Shown here: one piece after another, positions 1 through 9,986 of the stretch
How the letters are laid out: each line of letters starts with the position of its first letter
Position numbering within the stretch: position 1 is the stretch's first letter
Origin: Paragorgia papillata
Lineage: Eukaryota > Cnidaria > Anthozoa > Scleralcyonacea > Coralliidae
NCBI GenBank assembly: GCA_035771165.1
Contig: JAWNZC010000023.1
Span: 3,458,001-3,522,000 of the forward strand
Length of the DNA stretch: 64,000 bases
Direction of reading: 5' to 3'
The notes under the pieces: generated by a model
The model's database searches: none
The model's input: the letters and a program-made list of their open reading frames with translations, nothing else
Told to the model about the DNA's origin: nothing
Made by a program: the position numbers and the translations under genes

Positions 1-2
1 AG

Positions 3-1265
3 TTGACAGAACTAATTATTGAAAAGTGTTATGCTAAAGTCCATCATAGCGGAGTAAGGTCAACACTAGCTGAGTTAAGGTCGAAGTACTGCATACCTAA
101 GGGTAGACAGGTAGTGAAAAAAGTTATTGGAAAATGTGTTGTTATAGAAGGCAAGGCATACAGTGCACCCAAAACAACAGATCTGCCAAAGTTTAGAGTA
201 AAGGAAGCTCCAGCATTTTCAACATCCGGAGTAGACTTTGCAGGACCGTTGTTTGTAAAGAACAAGGCTGGACAAATGGAAAGGTTTATGTAGCATTGTT
301 TTCTTGCTGCGTGAGTAGATCAATATACCTTGACCTTGTAACAGATTTATCTGCCCCACAATTTTTGCGTTGCTTAAGAAGGTTTTCGTCTTGTATGGGA
401 ACTCCTAAGTGAATTATCTCGGATAATGCGAAGACGTTTAAGGCAACTGAGAAGGCTTTGAAGCATCTGTATAACAGCGAAGAAGTGTGTGGATATTTGA
501 ATAATTCAAGGTTGGAGTGGAGATTTAATTTGGAAAGGACACCATGGTGGGGGGGGGGGGGGGGGCTTTTTTGAAAGAATGGTTAAATGAAACGGTGTTT
601 AAGAAAGGTTCTTCAGAATGCAAGGTTAACTCAGTTATGATGAGTTGTTAACCACATTAGTGGAGATAGAAGGGAACACTAAATTTGAGGCCATTGACGT
701 ATGGGTATGACGAAGTAGGTTCTGAGGTTTTAACTCCGTCTCACCGATTTGATTTATGGGAGGCGACTTAAAACAATGCCTGATGAAGATGAAGGTGGGG
801 ATGTTGCAATAGAGGAAGACACGAATTGTAGCAAGAGGTTTCGTTACTTGACCAAAAAGAAACGTCATTTTTGGAATAGGTGGTTGAAAGAGTACTTGGT
901 AGATTTGAGAGAGTTCCATTGTGGCAAGAAAGGTGGGAAGACGAACAGTGAGGTCGGAGATGTTGTTCACGAAGACAACTCGAAACGGGGTAATTGGAAA
1001 ATGGCGGTTGTGGAAGAATTGATTAAGGGCAAAGATGGTGAAACCAGAGGTGCGAGGGTTAGGGTAATAAAGAAAGGTAAGGTACAACACTTAAGTCGGC
1101 CAGTACAGAAACTCTACCCATTGGAAGTGAGGAGAGAGAGTAGTGTGTTGGAAATTGAACAGAAAGAGAAGGAAACAAGGAAAGACACTAACGTAGGAAG
1201 AGGAAACAGACAGAGAAGAGCGGCAGCATTGAATTCAGAGTGGAAAACGAAAGGAATGGTTGACT
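3..1265 (+). pseudogene. BEL/Pao integrase with C-terminal DUF5641-like region, decayed
   Basis: Integrase normally inserts the cDNA copy of the element into host DNA. The first frame (3-293) reads like the zinc-binding and early core region of Pao integrases: an H-HSG region, a PKGRQVVKKVIGKC stretch in which the usual second Cys of the C-x2-C pair is absent, then SGVDFAGPL with the first catalytic Asp. A shift near 280 moves the continuation to another frame, where SDNAKTF (second Asp, near 420) and WWGG-FFE (catalytic Glu, near 540-580) can be found. A TGA stop interrupts near 411, and a run of about 18 G falls in the WWGG codons. The last open stretch (749-1267) contains NWKMAVVEEL followed by a basic region and LSRPVQKLYPLEV, typical of the C-terminal domain of this superfamily. 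Family assignment is by recalled motif pattern. Confidence 0.8.
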
Positions 1266-1321
1266 AGTCAGAGAGGAAAATGAGGGTAATGATTGACTAG
1301 CGGTGCTCGTCAAGGTGGGAG

Positions 1322-1656
1322 TGTGTGGTAGAATAGTAACGAGATTATTAACTGATTATCATATGCAATAAGAACAAAGAACTTGCCACGAACAATTGAT
1401 TAGTTGTTATACAAAGAAACATTGTAAGCCAACCTAGACTCCGACACCGGAGTCTAAGGTTTGGCAGTTGGGTTTTCAGACACGATAGTTGAAGGTTGTA
1501 AATATAAATGAAAGAAGAGACGTCCGGGAGGAGAATTAGAGAGAGTGACGCTAATACACACGTAATAACGAAAACGAGAAAACATACATGCAGTCCCAGA
1601 GTGTCGAATCTATTGAATTGAACCGGCGCAGCGTAATCAACGCAGGTTATGCAACA
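1322..1656 (+). repeat. candidate 3' LTR of the BEL/Pao element
   Basis: The segment starts TGTGTGG directly after a purine-rich tract (GGTGGGAG) and ends in GCAACA, so it has the usual TG...CA ends. It contains a short perfect hairpin at about 1435-1461 (stem GACTCCG/CGGAGTC). The 5' LTR is outside the window, so the boundaries are inferred. Confidence 0.5.
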
Positions 1657-2584
1657 CGGTATATATGTACCTCAAATTTCCAGTCAAGAAAGACAAATAA
1701 TTGCTGATTGTGAAAATATAAATTTGATAAGTATTCATTTCAAACTTTCCCTATTTTTAACGAGTTAACGAAAATACACACACTCCAAGAAAATTCAAAA
1801 AATAAATTTATCGTTTAACTAAAAATTTTCCTGCATACCATATTTTCAATCTTGAATAGTAATCGCACAAAACCGCGTGTGCACTTGTTTTATACTTTAT
1901 AGTGGTTATTTAGATACACGGCATTCTTTTCAGATCTGCGTTGGCTAAAACGACAAACAGACCAAAATTCACTTTTAACGAAAAAGTATTGTAAAATCAT
2001 ATGGCACCGACTAACACAGAATAGTTAATAACAAAACTTGTAACAAAATTTGGAAAAAATCTACTAAAACCCGAGATTTAAAAAATCAGTTTTGTGCGCC
2101 AATTTTGTGGGAAAATCTGTGGTGGAGAACTCGTTATAAACGAGGAAGTTTAAAATACATTCTCACTAAATTTAGATTTTCATAATCAGCAACCATTTGG
2201 CTTCCTTGAGTGAAAATTTGAGATATATAGCCCTAAAATTTGGAGCACAATGGCCAATTTCCCAAAACGATGAAAAATATGCTTTCATCATCTAATGTAA
2301 CCTGGAAAAAAATTTGTCAATGTTTAACCTAAATTTTCTCAAAACGAAGGAATTATGATGGCTTGATGGATTGCCTGCAAGTGTATATCGTGGTGCTTTA
2401 TGCAACAAATAGACAGTTTTCAAAAATTTTCCCTATTTGTTTTAGTTACCACGCAAACAGTGTATTCTAAGTGTGCGGAGCAGAGTTTTTGACTAAATCA
2501 ATCTGTCTACTTGTTGCACACCATATAACATGTGAATCAACTTCATTTATTTTTATTTATTATATTTATTTTATTAACTTTGCC
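1657..2584. other. AT-rich stretch without recognised gene
   Basis: No open frame, RNA gene or clear repeat boundary was recognised here. It becomes increasingly AT-rich toward the LINE tail that follows. Confidence 0.5.
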
Positions 2585-2589
2585 ATTCA

Positions 2590-3250
2590 TTATAATATAT
2601 ATTATATTATATTCACATATAATATATATATATAATATATATATAATATATATATAATATATATAATATATATATATATATATATAATTACATTTAATAA
2701 TGGCAGGGAAATCACAACAGCCTCAAGCCACCCAAAATATTTGAAACTATTATACACATACATTACAAATACATATATATATATATACAGTTTATACATG
2801 CACACATTAACTTACGCATACATACAGAGATTACACAAAAACAAAACCCGCAAAACATTAGAAGCAACATGTTATGTTTCCGATGAGGCTGCGAGAAGTG
2901 TTGCAACTTAAACAAATTGTCTTCCATGAACGAGGATCGTCGGGATCGTAAGATGTTGCGAGGGCTGTAAAGTAGTACCGGAGTAAGGTAGTTTTGAAGG
3001 TGGCCAGTTGTAGTGATCCAAGATTGTCGAGTTCATTGTCTAAAGTGTTCCAAATTCTAGTTGATCTGTTAAGATAGGACTTCTGAAAGGTGGTTGTTTT
3101 ACATTTTCGGACTTCACCAAGTTTGGAGTTGATATCTATTTTTGCTTTTGAGATATTATACGGCCATGGACACCATAATATTAAGTTTGAGCTACCTTCA
3201 GCAACTTCAAAAATTGTGTAATAATTAGTACTTGCTTCTTGCAAATTTTT
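2590..3250 (-). mobile_element. 3' end of a LINE retrotransposon (5' truncated)
   Basis: On the minus strand a C-terminal reverse-transcriptase tail is followed by a 3' UTR ending in CCCTGCCATTATTAAATG and then an AT microsatellite (2598-2690). This is the usual arrangement of a 5'-truncated, non-LTR insertion. The clade cannot be fixed from the tail; a CR1/L2/RTE-like element fits. Confidence 0.65.
2858..3244 (-). pseudogene. C-terminal tail of LINE reverse transcriptase
   Basis: About 128 residues are open on the minus strand. The part with FQKSYLNRSTRIWNTLDNEL resembles the region after the polymerase domain of many non-LTR retrotransposons (F-x-N-R-x3-x-WN-x-L). A terminal segment follows with DPDDPRSWKTICLSCN. 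No polymerase catalytic motif is present, so this is only the tail of ORF2 and not a host gene. Confidence 0.6.
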
Positions 3251-3277
3251 GTGGTGATTGATTAAAGTGTTGTGAAC

Positions 3278-3792
3278 AGGGGCGGATCAAGCTTTAGCGG
3301 GGCCCCTGGCACATTAGAATAGTAGCTGACTCACATGCAGATGTGAGTCAGCTACTAATGTGCCAGGGGCCCCGCTAAAGCTTGATCCGTCCCCGAAGTC
3401 AGAAAGAGACTAGAAAAATCTGAGAAAATTAACAAAAAAATATCCGAATATAGCAATCAGCTGTCAGCTGCGAATAGCTACGTTGTAAGAATGTTTGTGT
3501 TTATCTATGGTACTCAACCTACATTTCTGGAACCCTGGTTCTATTTCTAAGATATTTACAAAAATGATTTTAAACTTTAGATTGAAAATTAAATAGATTT
3601 ACAAGTTTCTTATAGCAATAGGTTTTGGAGTGATTCTGAAATATTTTTGCTCTTCTTGCTCTTGTTGTAATGTATGATAAAACTTAATTAAATTAAAACC
3701 AAAAGGCCCCAAAAAATCTGCGGGACCCTCCGAAAGCGCGGGGCCGCTGGCACTTGCCCAAAATGCCCTCCCCCCCTTGATCCGCCACCATG
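3278..3792. mobile_element. 515-bp DNA transposon with a foldback left end
   Basis: The element begins AGGGGCGGATCAAGC and ends with TTGATCCGCCACC, giving short terminal inverted repeats. The flanks carry the same 9 bases, GTTGTGAAC, at 3269-3277 and 3793-3801; 8 of them would fit a hAT-type duplication. The left end is itself a long near-perfect inverted repeat (about 3279-3395), so the terminal sequence through TGTGCCAGGGGCC occurs twice in opposite orientation. There is no coding capacity. Confidence 0.65.
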
Positions 3793-3801
3793 GTTGTGAA
3801 C

Positions 3802-5101
3802 TTTGAGCGATTACAGTGTTTTAGCCAATTTTGGGTCAAACCATAAAATTGTAAAGTCTTACGCAATTTTAGACTTTGCTTGTCTCAAAATTGCAAATAA
3901 TAGCGGAACTTAATATAGACCCTTTAAAGATTAAATATTCGTCTTTATCAACATCACTGTCGTCATTAAACCAAAGGTTTCAAGGATATATAAATGTATT
4001 GTTTTCAAATTTCCGGATTAATCATGGACAGAAATACCAGAGCTTATATCCATATAGGCGTATTTTGGGAAATTTTGATATCTTTAGAATTTAGGAAGTA
4101 TAACACCCCCTTGAACTATGAACTCTCTCCTGACGTGAGCACTTTGAATTTGCCATGTTAGTGCAAGGATTTGGCCAAATTCTTTCCTCATGCATGCAGG
4201 CGATTGATATTTGCTTTATCATTTTAGCACAACCATGCATATTTGGCTCCGTGTTTGATTACGAGAAAAACTGTTTGAGCTCACGTGAATTAAAGACCAC
4301 CCAACACAATGAAAAACTTGTCACTTAGTGTGCCGAAGAATATCTATGTGCAAAGCTGAAATATTCCTGAACCCCCCAGAAGCAGAAATAAATGTATTTT
4401 TATCCTGCATGATGCGTTCGTTATATAAACTTCACGTTTAAAACTTATAAAACTTCACTACTTAAATGTTTTACATCATACAACGATAAACCAATTTAAC
4501 CATAATGAATTTTACAAACTTTACAATTCAATATACTGTCCTTACTACAAGATAAATTTCTTCCTAGATTTTACGACCCACACAAGATTAATCTTGACTA
4601 TTCAATAACTCGCAATTCGTGTTTTAGCAGGTATAAACACACAGCTATCGCCGTGTCTTAAAACACTCCTGCTCGTTTATTAAACATTAAAATACTCATT
4701 AATAATTCATGACGAAAACACAAAAGAAATCAATACCGTAGCAGTGGTTGTAAATCGGATACAGCATCGTCCTGATTTACATAAATTTTAGCTTCGATTT
4801 TCTCGGCTAAAACAGACCGTATCCTCAAATTAGTTGGTGAACTTGATTACTTAGATGCATTTGTATTTTAAGAAAGATACATGCAGCTCGCCTTATAAAT
4901 CAGATACAGCTCGGCTGCTCATGCTGTATCTATTACGTACAATTCGCGACTAAAAAGTTCGTATGAACTAAAAATGACGTATGAATACAATGGCGTATCA
5001 CGTTAATTTTATTAATTAGAAAACATAAATCAAGAATGTTCTCCGAATAGGGCATATACCACGTGCTGTTTAATGGCTGTCCCTCCTGAGAGATATATAG
5101 T
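3802..5101. other. no recognised gene
   Basis: Only short open frames occur. A small palindromic patch around 4610-4700 contains GCTCGTTTATTAAACATT, which is also found near 31360, so it is probably a fragment of a dispersed repeat. Confidence 0.4.
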
Positions 5102-5623
5102 GTGATGTTTTGCAATCTCAATAGATTCCCTTGTTCTTCGCGTGAAGTATTGCTTGTCGCTGGCTATAAGAGTGACGACTCTTCCCACTTAACACTATAT
5201 ATGGTCATACTTCCAAGCGTGTTTGGCAACAGCAAATTTTGGCTTGGTATACATCTTTCCGCGGCTTTTTCAAAATATGTTGTCAAATTTGTTTTTCCAA
5301 ATTTATCGTCAAGCTTCAGTGGGTCCCAAGATTTTAGCAATCTTCTGGATAACCTAGCCACAACAAAAAACCTAATCCCAGTCGGAAATCTGGTTTACTC
5401 TGGTTTGGAATGCTGCTTTTTCCGGTGGAATCTGCCAATTAAGGAACATAGACTTTCAAGTCCACGAAATTCTGTTTTGAACAGTCTTAATTATACCGCG
5501 TTTCCGTGGTTTAGACCTGAGAAATTTGCCCTCCTTAAGCTCGTCATAAAAGACCTGTTTGGAGATCCTGGAATTATCCATGCGCAGACCAGCAAACCTG
5601 GTGTTTACAATGCGAACTCGTGA
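5102..5623 (+). other. unrecognised open frame, 173 codons
   Basis: An open frame of 173 codons begins with two Met codons. I do not recognise the protein and see no domain, signal peptide or repeated motif. The stretch around 5250-5300 (CTTTCCGC, then AAAATATGTTGTC) resembles a patch near 54030-54065 that lies in a dispersed repeat, so this is more likely non-coding repeat sequence than a gene. The minus strand is also partly open here. Confidence 0.15.
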
Positions 5624-5639
5624 ACTCACGAATTATCTC

Positions 5640-6064
5640 ACAAAGTTACGAGTTATATCTCGTGGGGTTGGATTATTTCACGTGAGACCGAAATAAGTCG
5701 GGAGGTTTTGATAACTCGGTCTCAGCAACAAAATAAGGTAACCCTATAGCCGGAGTTATCCTGCCTCCGTGTGAACGCTACCACAGGGGCAACTTTTGTA
5801 TAATTATTTTGTTGTTAGGATAATCTAGGGTTATCTCGGTCGGGGGCCAAGGATAACTCGGTAGTTTTACCGTGTGAAACAGAGCCACCCTAGCCCCCGA
5901 GTTATCCCTACCCCTTTTACTAAGAGATATTGACTGATTCATTAATTACGAGTGAAAGTTTGAGGAAGGAGAAATGGGGCAGAGCACGTCTCTGTCGAGT
6001 CAGTCAATCAGCACGAAGATTTCTAGCACATATAATGTATGTAACTTATGTATTGCATACATGC
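5640..6064. other. intergenic stretch with repeated GAGTTATC-like words
   Basis: Words such as GAGTTATC and GATAACTCGG recur in both orientations between about 5620 and 5910. This suggests a decayed foldback repeat. Clean ends or a target duplication were not found. Confidence 0.35.
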
Positions 6065-6094
6065 AAAAACTCATTATATATATATATATTCAAT

Positions 6095-6140
6095 CTGCAG
6101 ACCTACGTTTCGCTGTACCACATGCAGCTCATCAGTGCAG
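6095..6140 (-). ncRNA. diverged type I hammerhead ribozyme
   Basis: On the minus strand CTGCA precedes the core CTGATGA. A stem II is closed by GCTG/CAGC, then GAAA, then a very short stem III, GTC and TGCAG. The two stem I strands (CTGCA and TGCAG) pair perfectly although they differ from those of the 277-bp family. This compensated change argues that the fold was conserved. AT-rich microsatellites lie on both sides. Confidence 0.6.
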
Positions 6141-6153
6141 CTCGGAACGAACA

Positions 6154-6157
<4 letters not shown>

Positions 6158-6194
<37 letters not shown>

Positions 6195-6320
6195 ATATGT
6201 GTGTGTGTATATGCATATGTATATGTATAATGTATAATGTATATGTATATGTGTGTATATGTGTATGTGTGTGTGTATATGTATATGTATATGTGTGTGT
6301 ATATGTATATGTATATATAT
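6158..6320. repeat. AT/GT microsatellite
   Basis: Alternating TA followed by TATATG and TGTG variants. Several open frames here on both strands are artefacts of the repeat. It directly borders the hammerhead repeat pair. Confidence 0.9.
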
Positions 6321-6464
6321 ACCCTTGTGGAAGTTTGAGCACTCTGGGCCCATGCGCACTTCACGCTATCTGAATGTACTTCACCGATGCTGTCCCACAT
6401 GCGGTTGTCACCGACGATCGCATGTGTATAAGTAATTGATGAAATACATTCAGATTGTTCCAAG

Positions 6465-6507
6465 CTACACTGATGAGCTGTAGTACAGCGAAACACCGTG
6501 TCTGTAG
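6465..6507 (+). ncRNA. type I hammerhead ribozyme, copy 1 of the 6.3-kb pair
   Basis: Order of parts: CTACA (stem I), CTGATGA, stem II GCTGT/ACAGC with a 3-nt loop, GAAA, a minimal stem III, GTC at 6500-6502, then TGTAG (stem I partner). Cleavage is expected after C6502. All core nucleotides of the hammerhead consensus (CUGANGA, GAAA, NUH) are present. Confidence 0.85.
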
Positions 6508-6743
6508 ATTGAACTATATGTACGCTCCTTCACTTCGGTGTTGTTGAGCACTCTGTGAAGTTGCCGTGGGTACCTATTAGCGATAATGCAACGCTCACTA
6601 CCCTTGTGGAAGTTTGAGCACTCTGGGCCCATGCGCACTTCACGCTATCTGAATGTACTTCACCGATGCTGTCCCACATGCGGTTGTCACCGACGATCGC
6701 ATGTGTATAAGTAATTGATGAAATACATTCAGATTGTTCCAAG

Positions 6744-6786
6744 CTACACTGATGAGCTGTAGTACAGCGAAACACCGTGTCTGTAG
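6744..6786 (+). ncRNA. type I hammerhead ribozyme, copy 2 of the 6.3-kb pair
   Basis: Same sequence as the copy 279 bp upstream, with complete core and stem I pairing. With two cleavage sites 279 nt apart, one transcript through both would release a 279-nt RNA. Confidence 0.85.
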
Positions 6787-6798
6787 ATTGAACTATAT

Positions 6799-7454
6799 AT
6801 ATATATATTATATATATATTATATATATTGTAACTTATAAGGTAAGTCAATTAGCCCGCACAAGCGCATCGAACTGGCTGGATAATTGTATTAAAGCATG
6901 ATTAAAACATTCCCAAAGTGTTTACATAGGGTTAGTGTCTAGACTATCACAAGTTTTCAAGCTAAAGAAAAATAAACCCAGAAACTTTTCGTTAAGCGCA
7001 TCAAAGCGATCAAGCTTTTCCGCGTCTACCACTGTAGTCTCCTAATGAGTTTTCTGTGTCACCTCAGCAAATTATCGGCATCGATCCCGACAATATTTGT
7101 AATTGGCAGTCCCCAAAAAGAATTTGTATAAGGAACTCCGGGATGGGATTACCATTCTGTACTGCTAAGTGCAATGTTAATGGTATATGCAGAGGTCTTA
7201 AACAATAGGTCGCGACGACAGAAATAAATATACTGTGTGGTCTAGAGATTATTGGTGAAGGAAAATTTTGAGTAGGGGGGACCCAGTGAACTCCATTTTC
7301 TACATCTGGAACACTAACTTCAGTCATTATATCGCGCTTCAAAAGTGAAGTCAGTATTTTCGTATATCACGTCGGATTCAGTCCCCTACGCTGCATGTGT
7401 TACCTTTTGCCCTCATGGGGAACAGTTTGTGAGGGTCTGAAAGCGATGTAATAT
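6799..7454. other. no recognised gene
   Basis: Apart from an AT run at 6796-6830, no feature can be supported. Confidence 0.4.
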
Positions 7455-7605
7455 ATTATCGAAATATAATAAGGTTAGATATACTGCCGAAACAGAGAAC
7501 GTAGGAGTCTAACGTTTGTGAGCGAAGGCCCCTCTCTGACGAAGGCGAGCGAAGGCCCCTCTCTATCAATTGTTGTTTCTACACTGCCTACGCAGCACGC
7601 TACTT
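7455..7605. mobile_element. short element with hammerhead-like core, decayed
   Basis: It shares blocks with 8411-8598: AAGGTTAGATATACTGCCGA, CTCTCTGACGAAGG, and a terminal block CACTGCCTACGCAGCACGCT followed by ACTTTT. The CTGACGA core is present but the GAAAC half is not properly placed, so the ribozyme is probably dead. Confidence 0.5.
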
Positions 7606-8410
7606 TTATTTTAATATATTATCGCTGAGTTCTGCTTCGAAGTAAGCATTACAGTTATGAAAATTTAGTTCACTGAAGGGACCTTGCTAGGACGACGACG
7701 GGTCTGCGGTTAAAAGCAAGATAAATTTCAAGATAATTTTTAATATAAGTAACGGCTAAAGAAGAAGACCGCGGGCGCGAATGAGCCCACAGTAAAACAA
7801 AAAATATAAGGTAAAATAAGATCAGCAGTCGCTACCCATATTTCATCATTTTTGTTTGGTCACTTTTTGGACGGATCCCTCCCAAGAGATACACTTGTCA
7901 TTGGTGTATTATTTTTGTCTACGTTTTTATAATGTAATTATTATGTAATTGAACGTCCATATAGCCGCTTGCGATTATTAATGACGAAATTTCAAAATCA
8001 GTACTCGACATATACGGCTACAACTATAAAACACATATTTTAAGTTTATTTCATTATTTAAGACTTAAGATTCTATTATATTTTATAGGAAAGAATAAAC
8101 AAACAATTTTTGGCCAGAATACTTATAAATAACGCGCATTCGTGATTTGACGATAGCGTTGCAGGTTGCGCGGTACGACTTGTTAATATCAGATAAAGCA
8201 ATAAACGTTCTCGAGCATACGGAAATAACTAACGAATTAAAGGCCTAATTTGCTCCGTTAGACCTCCTACAAAGATCATTTTGGCAGTACACCAAGTTAA
8301 CCTTTAGTATTTTTTATTTGTTTTTATACACTAGTTACACAGCTCATTATACTGTCATTATACACTGTACAGTCTGCACGCTAACTAATAAGTCGTCTTT
8401 TAATTGATAT
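7606..8410. other. no recognised gene
   Basis: AT-rich sequence with only short open frames; nothing recognised. Confidence 0.4.
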
Positions 8411-8598
8411 TGTAAAAAAGTAGAGTGCTGCCTAGCTAGGCATTATTTTGGATAGAGCGAAGTGAAAAAAGTTTCTCTCTGACGAAGGGCCTTCGCTCGA
8501 AACGTTAGATTCCTACGTTCTCTGTTTCGGCAGTATATCTAACCTTACTATATTTCGATTGTTGTTTCTACACTGCCTACGCAGCATGCTACTTTTAT
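8411..8598 (+). mobile_element. short inverted-repeat element with hammerhead-like core
   Basis: Terminal blocks AAAAGTAGAGTGCTGCCTAG and CTACGCAGCATGCTACTTTT form an imperfect inverted repeat. Inside, CTGACGA (8479-8485), a GC-rich stem and CGAAAC (8498-8503) make a hammerhead-like core followed by GTT rather than GTC. Short stem III types such as this occur in Penelope-like elements, where two copies can act together. That origin is an inference. Confidence 0.55.
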
Positions 8599-8690
8599 TT
8601 CACTATTTGAAAAAGTGGTAAACTGCCGAGAATTATAAATAACGAAATACTGACGTTTCAAGCGGAGTCCTTCATCACAGTAATTATTAA
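8599..8690 (-). mobile_element. fragment of the same hammerhead-like family
   Basis: It contains GTGGTAAACTGCCGAG and, on the minus strand, TGATGAAGGACTCCGC, then GAAACGTC. The base before TGATGA is G instead of C, so the core is degenerate. Confidence 0.45.
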
Positions 8691-9000
8691 TAAAGGCCAC
8701 TGAATGTCTTTTGATACTATTCGTCGTTAAAGATCCACAAAAGTGGTTTCGAGTCAGGACGCTTGATTCCCACCGTACAATGACGTATACGACAAGTTTA
8801 GGTCGCTATAGATTGCAACCAATTCAGAAATTTGGGTGACCAATTTTCAAATCTGAGCTATAGAATACATTTTCTCACTTATTAACATTAAGGGCGTAAA
8901 GTATTAGGGCTTGAAGCCTGTCAGACAATATTGACCGGCAACACTAGTAACTGATATGTCAACGTGACAATGGCTTTTCTGGGCCGTCAAAGTGTTTACC

Positions 9001-9250
9001 GTTACGTTGTGAGACCTTACATTACGTCGTGAGACCTTACGTTACATTGCGAGACCTTACATTACGTTGTGAGACCTTACGTATGTTTAATACATTTGGC
9101 GAGGCCTTTACGTTTAATACTTTATGAAACATTACCGCAATAATTATATTGTGAGACATTACATTACGTTGCGCGACGGAGACCTATACGTAGTTGTGGG
9201 ACTAGCCTTACGTTGTATGGCCTTTTAATCCGTTGTGATACCGGCCTTAC
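9001..9250. repeat. 20-bp minisatellite, four clean units then degenerate
   Basis: Positions 9001-9080 hold four tandem 20-bp units of the form RTTACGTTGTGAGACCTTAC. Degenerate versions with GAGACCTTACG and GTTGTGA continue to about 9250. Confidence 0.75.
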
Positions 9251-9536
9251 GTTTTAAAATCTTGCGTTGCATGTCCGACCTTAGTACGTTTTACAGTTTC
9301 ATCGAGTTCTCTGCACCTTTTATGCATTACACATCGTCCTAACTGTACGTACATCTGGTTGTTCAACTGTTTGGTCACAAATGACGAGCAGGCTTTCCTG
9401 ACTGTTAAATTGTTGGATTTTTTCCGTTTCTGGTCACACAATTTACCGATGACCAGCGGTTGGTTTGTGCTCTGCAACATTTAAGATTAAACTGCATTTT
9501 TTTCCCTCATGTCGTTGACGGCATATAGGGTTACAC

Positions 9537-9986
9537 CTATATAAACGAAGATGTTCGACGATGGCATAAACAGACCACGTCGAAAAATTCTGAAACACAA
9601 CCCTCAGGTTTCAACCCAATCGAAGTGATGAAGGCTTTGGCTCGAAATCGTCTCCAGTATTTCCTTTTAAAAACATAGTTATAAGTACCAACTATCTTTG
9701 GACTTTTATAGTTTTTCACCAAACACACTGTTAGTACAAAATTCATACTCAAGGCTTTAATATATGGTAAACTCGCTGATTCATCAGGTTTCTTGCTAAA
9801 TATATCTTTGTGCAAACAAGTCAACAAAGCGAATGAGCAAACATTAATAAGCCACTGCAGCATCTCCGACATTGTAATAATTAACAAGTGACAAAGTGCC
9901 CTCATTAAAATCTCCAATCTATCCTCACGTTGTCTGAGGTCGTATGTTATCTCAACATCGACACAATCTAGGAAGTTCAAAAACAC
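9537..9986 (-). pseudogene. possible fragment of a rhodopsin-like 7TM receptor (TM6-TM7)
   Basis: A 149-codon minus-strand frame has a basic stretch (RQREDRLEILMRAL), then a long hydrophobic segment with a central QWL, a short polar loop, a second hydrophobic segment, and NYKSPKIVGTYNYVFKRKYW. The last part loosely resembles the TM7 N-S-x2-N-P-x2-Y region followed by the basic helix 8 of class A receptors, but it is one residue short and lacks the usual Asn-Pro. A TAG stop lies just upstream and no TM1-TM5 counterpart was found in the 500 bases beyond. It could be a decayed receptor, one exon, or chance. Confidence 0.3.

Larger units (their letters stand above)
1..1656 (+). mobile_element. 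3' part of a BEL/Pao LTR retrotransposon
   Basis: The left edge of the window holds the downstream end of a BEL/Pao-type retrotransposon: integrase, then the C-terminal conserved region, a purine-rich tract at about 1311-1321, and a candidate 3' LTR. The 5' part lies outside the window, so the two LTRs and the target duplication cannot be compared. The coding part is broken by stops and frameshifts, so the copy is not autonomous. Confidence 0.8.
6321..6798 (+). repeat. hammerhead repeat, about 1.7 units of 279 bp
   Basis: ACCCTTGTGG occurs at 6321 and again at 6600, giving a 279-bp period. The second copy stops at about 6798 in an AT run. The unit is the reverse complement of the 277-bp family at 44.4 kb, with small differences, and carries a complete hammerhead in each copy. 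AT microsatellites border both sides, as at the large array. Confidence 0.85.
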
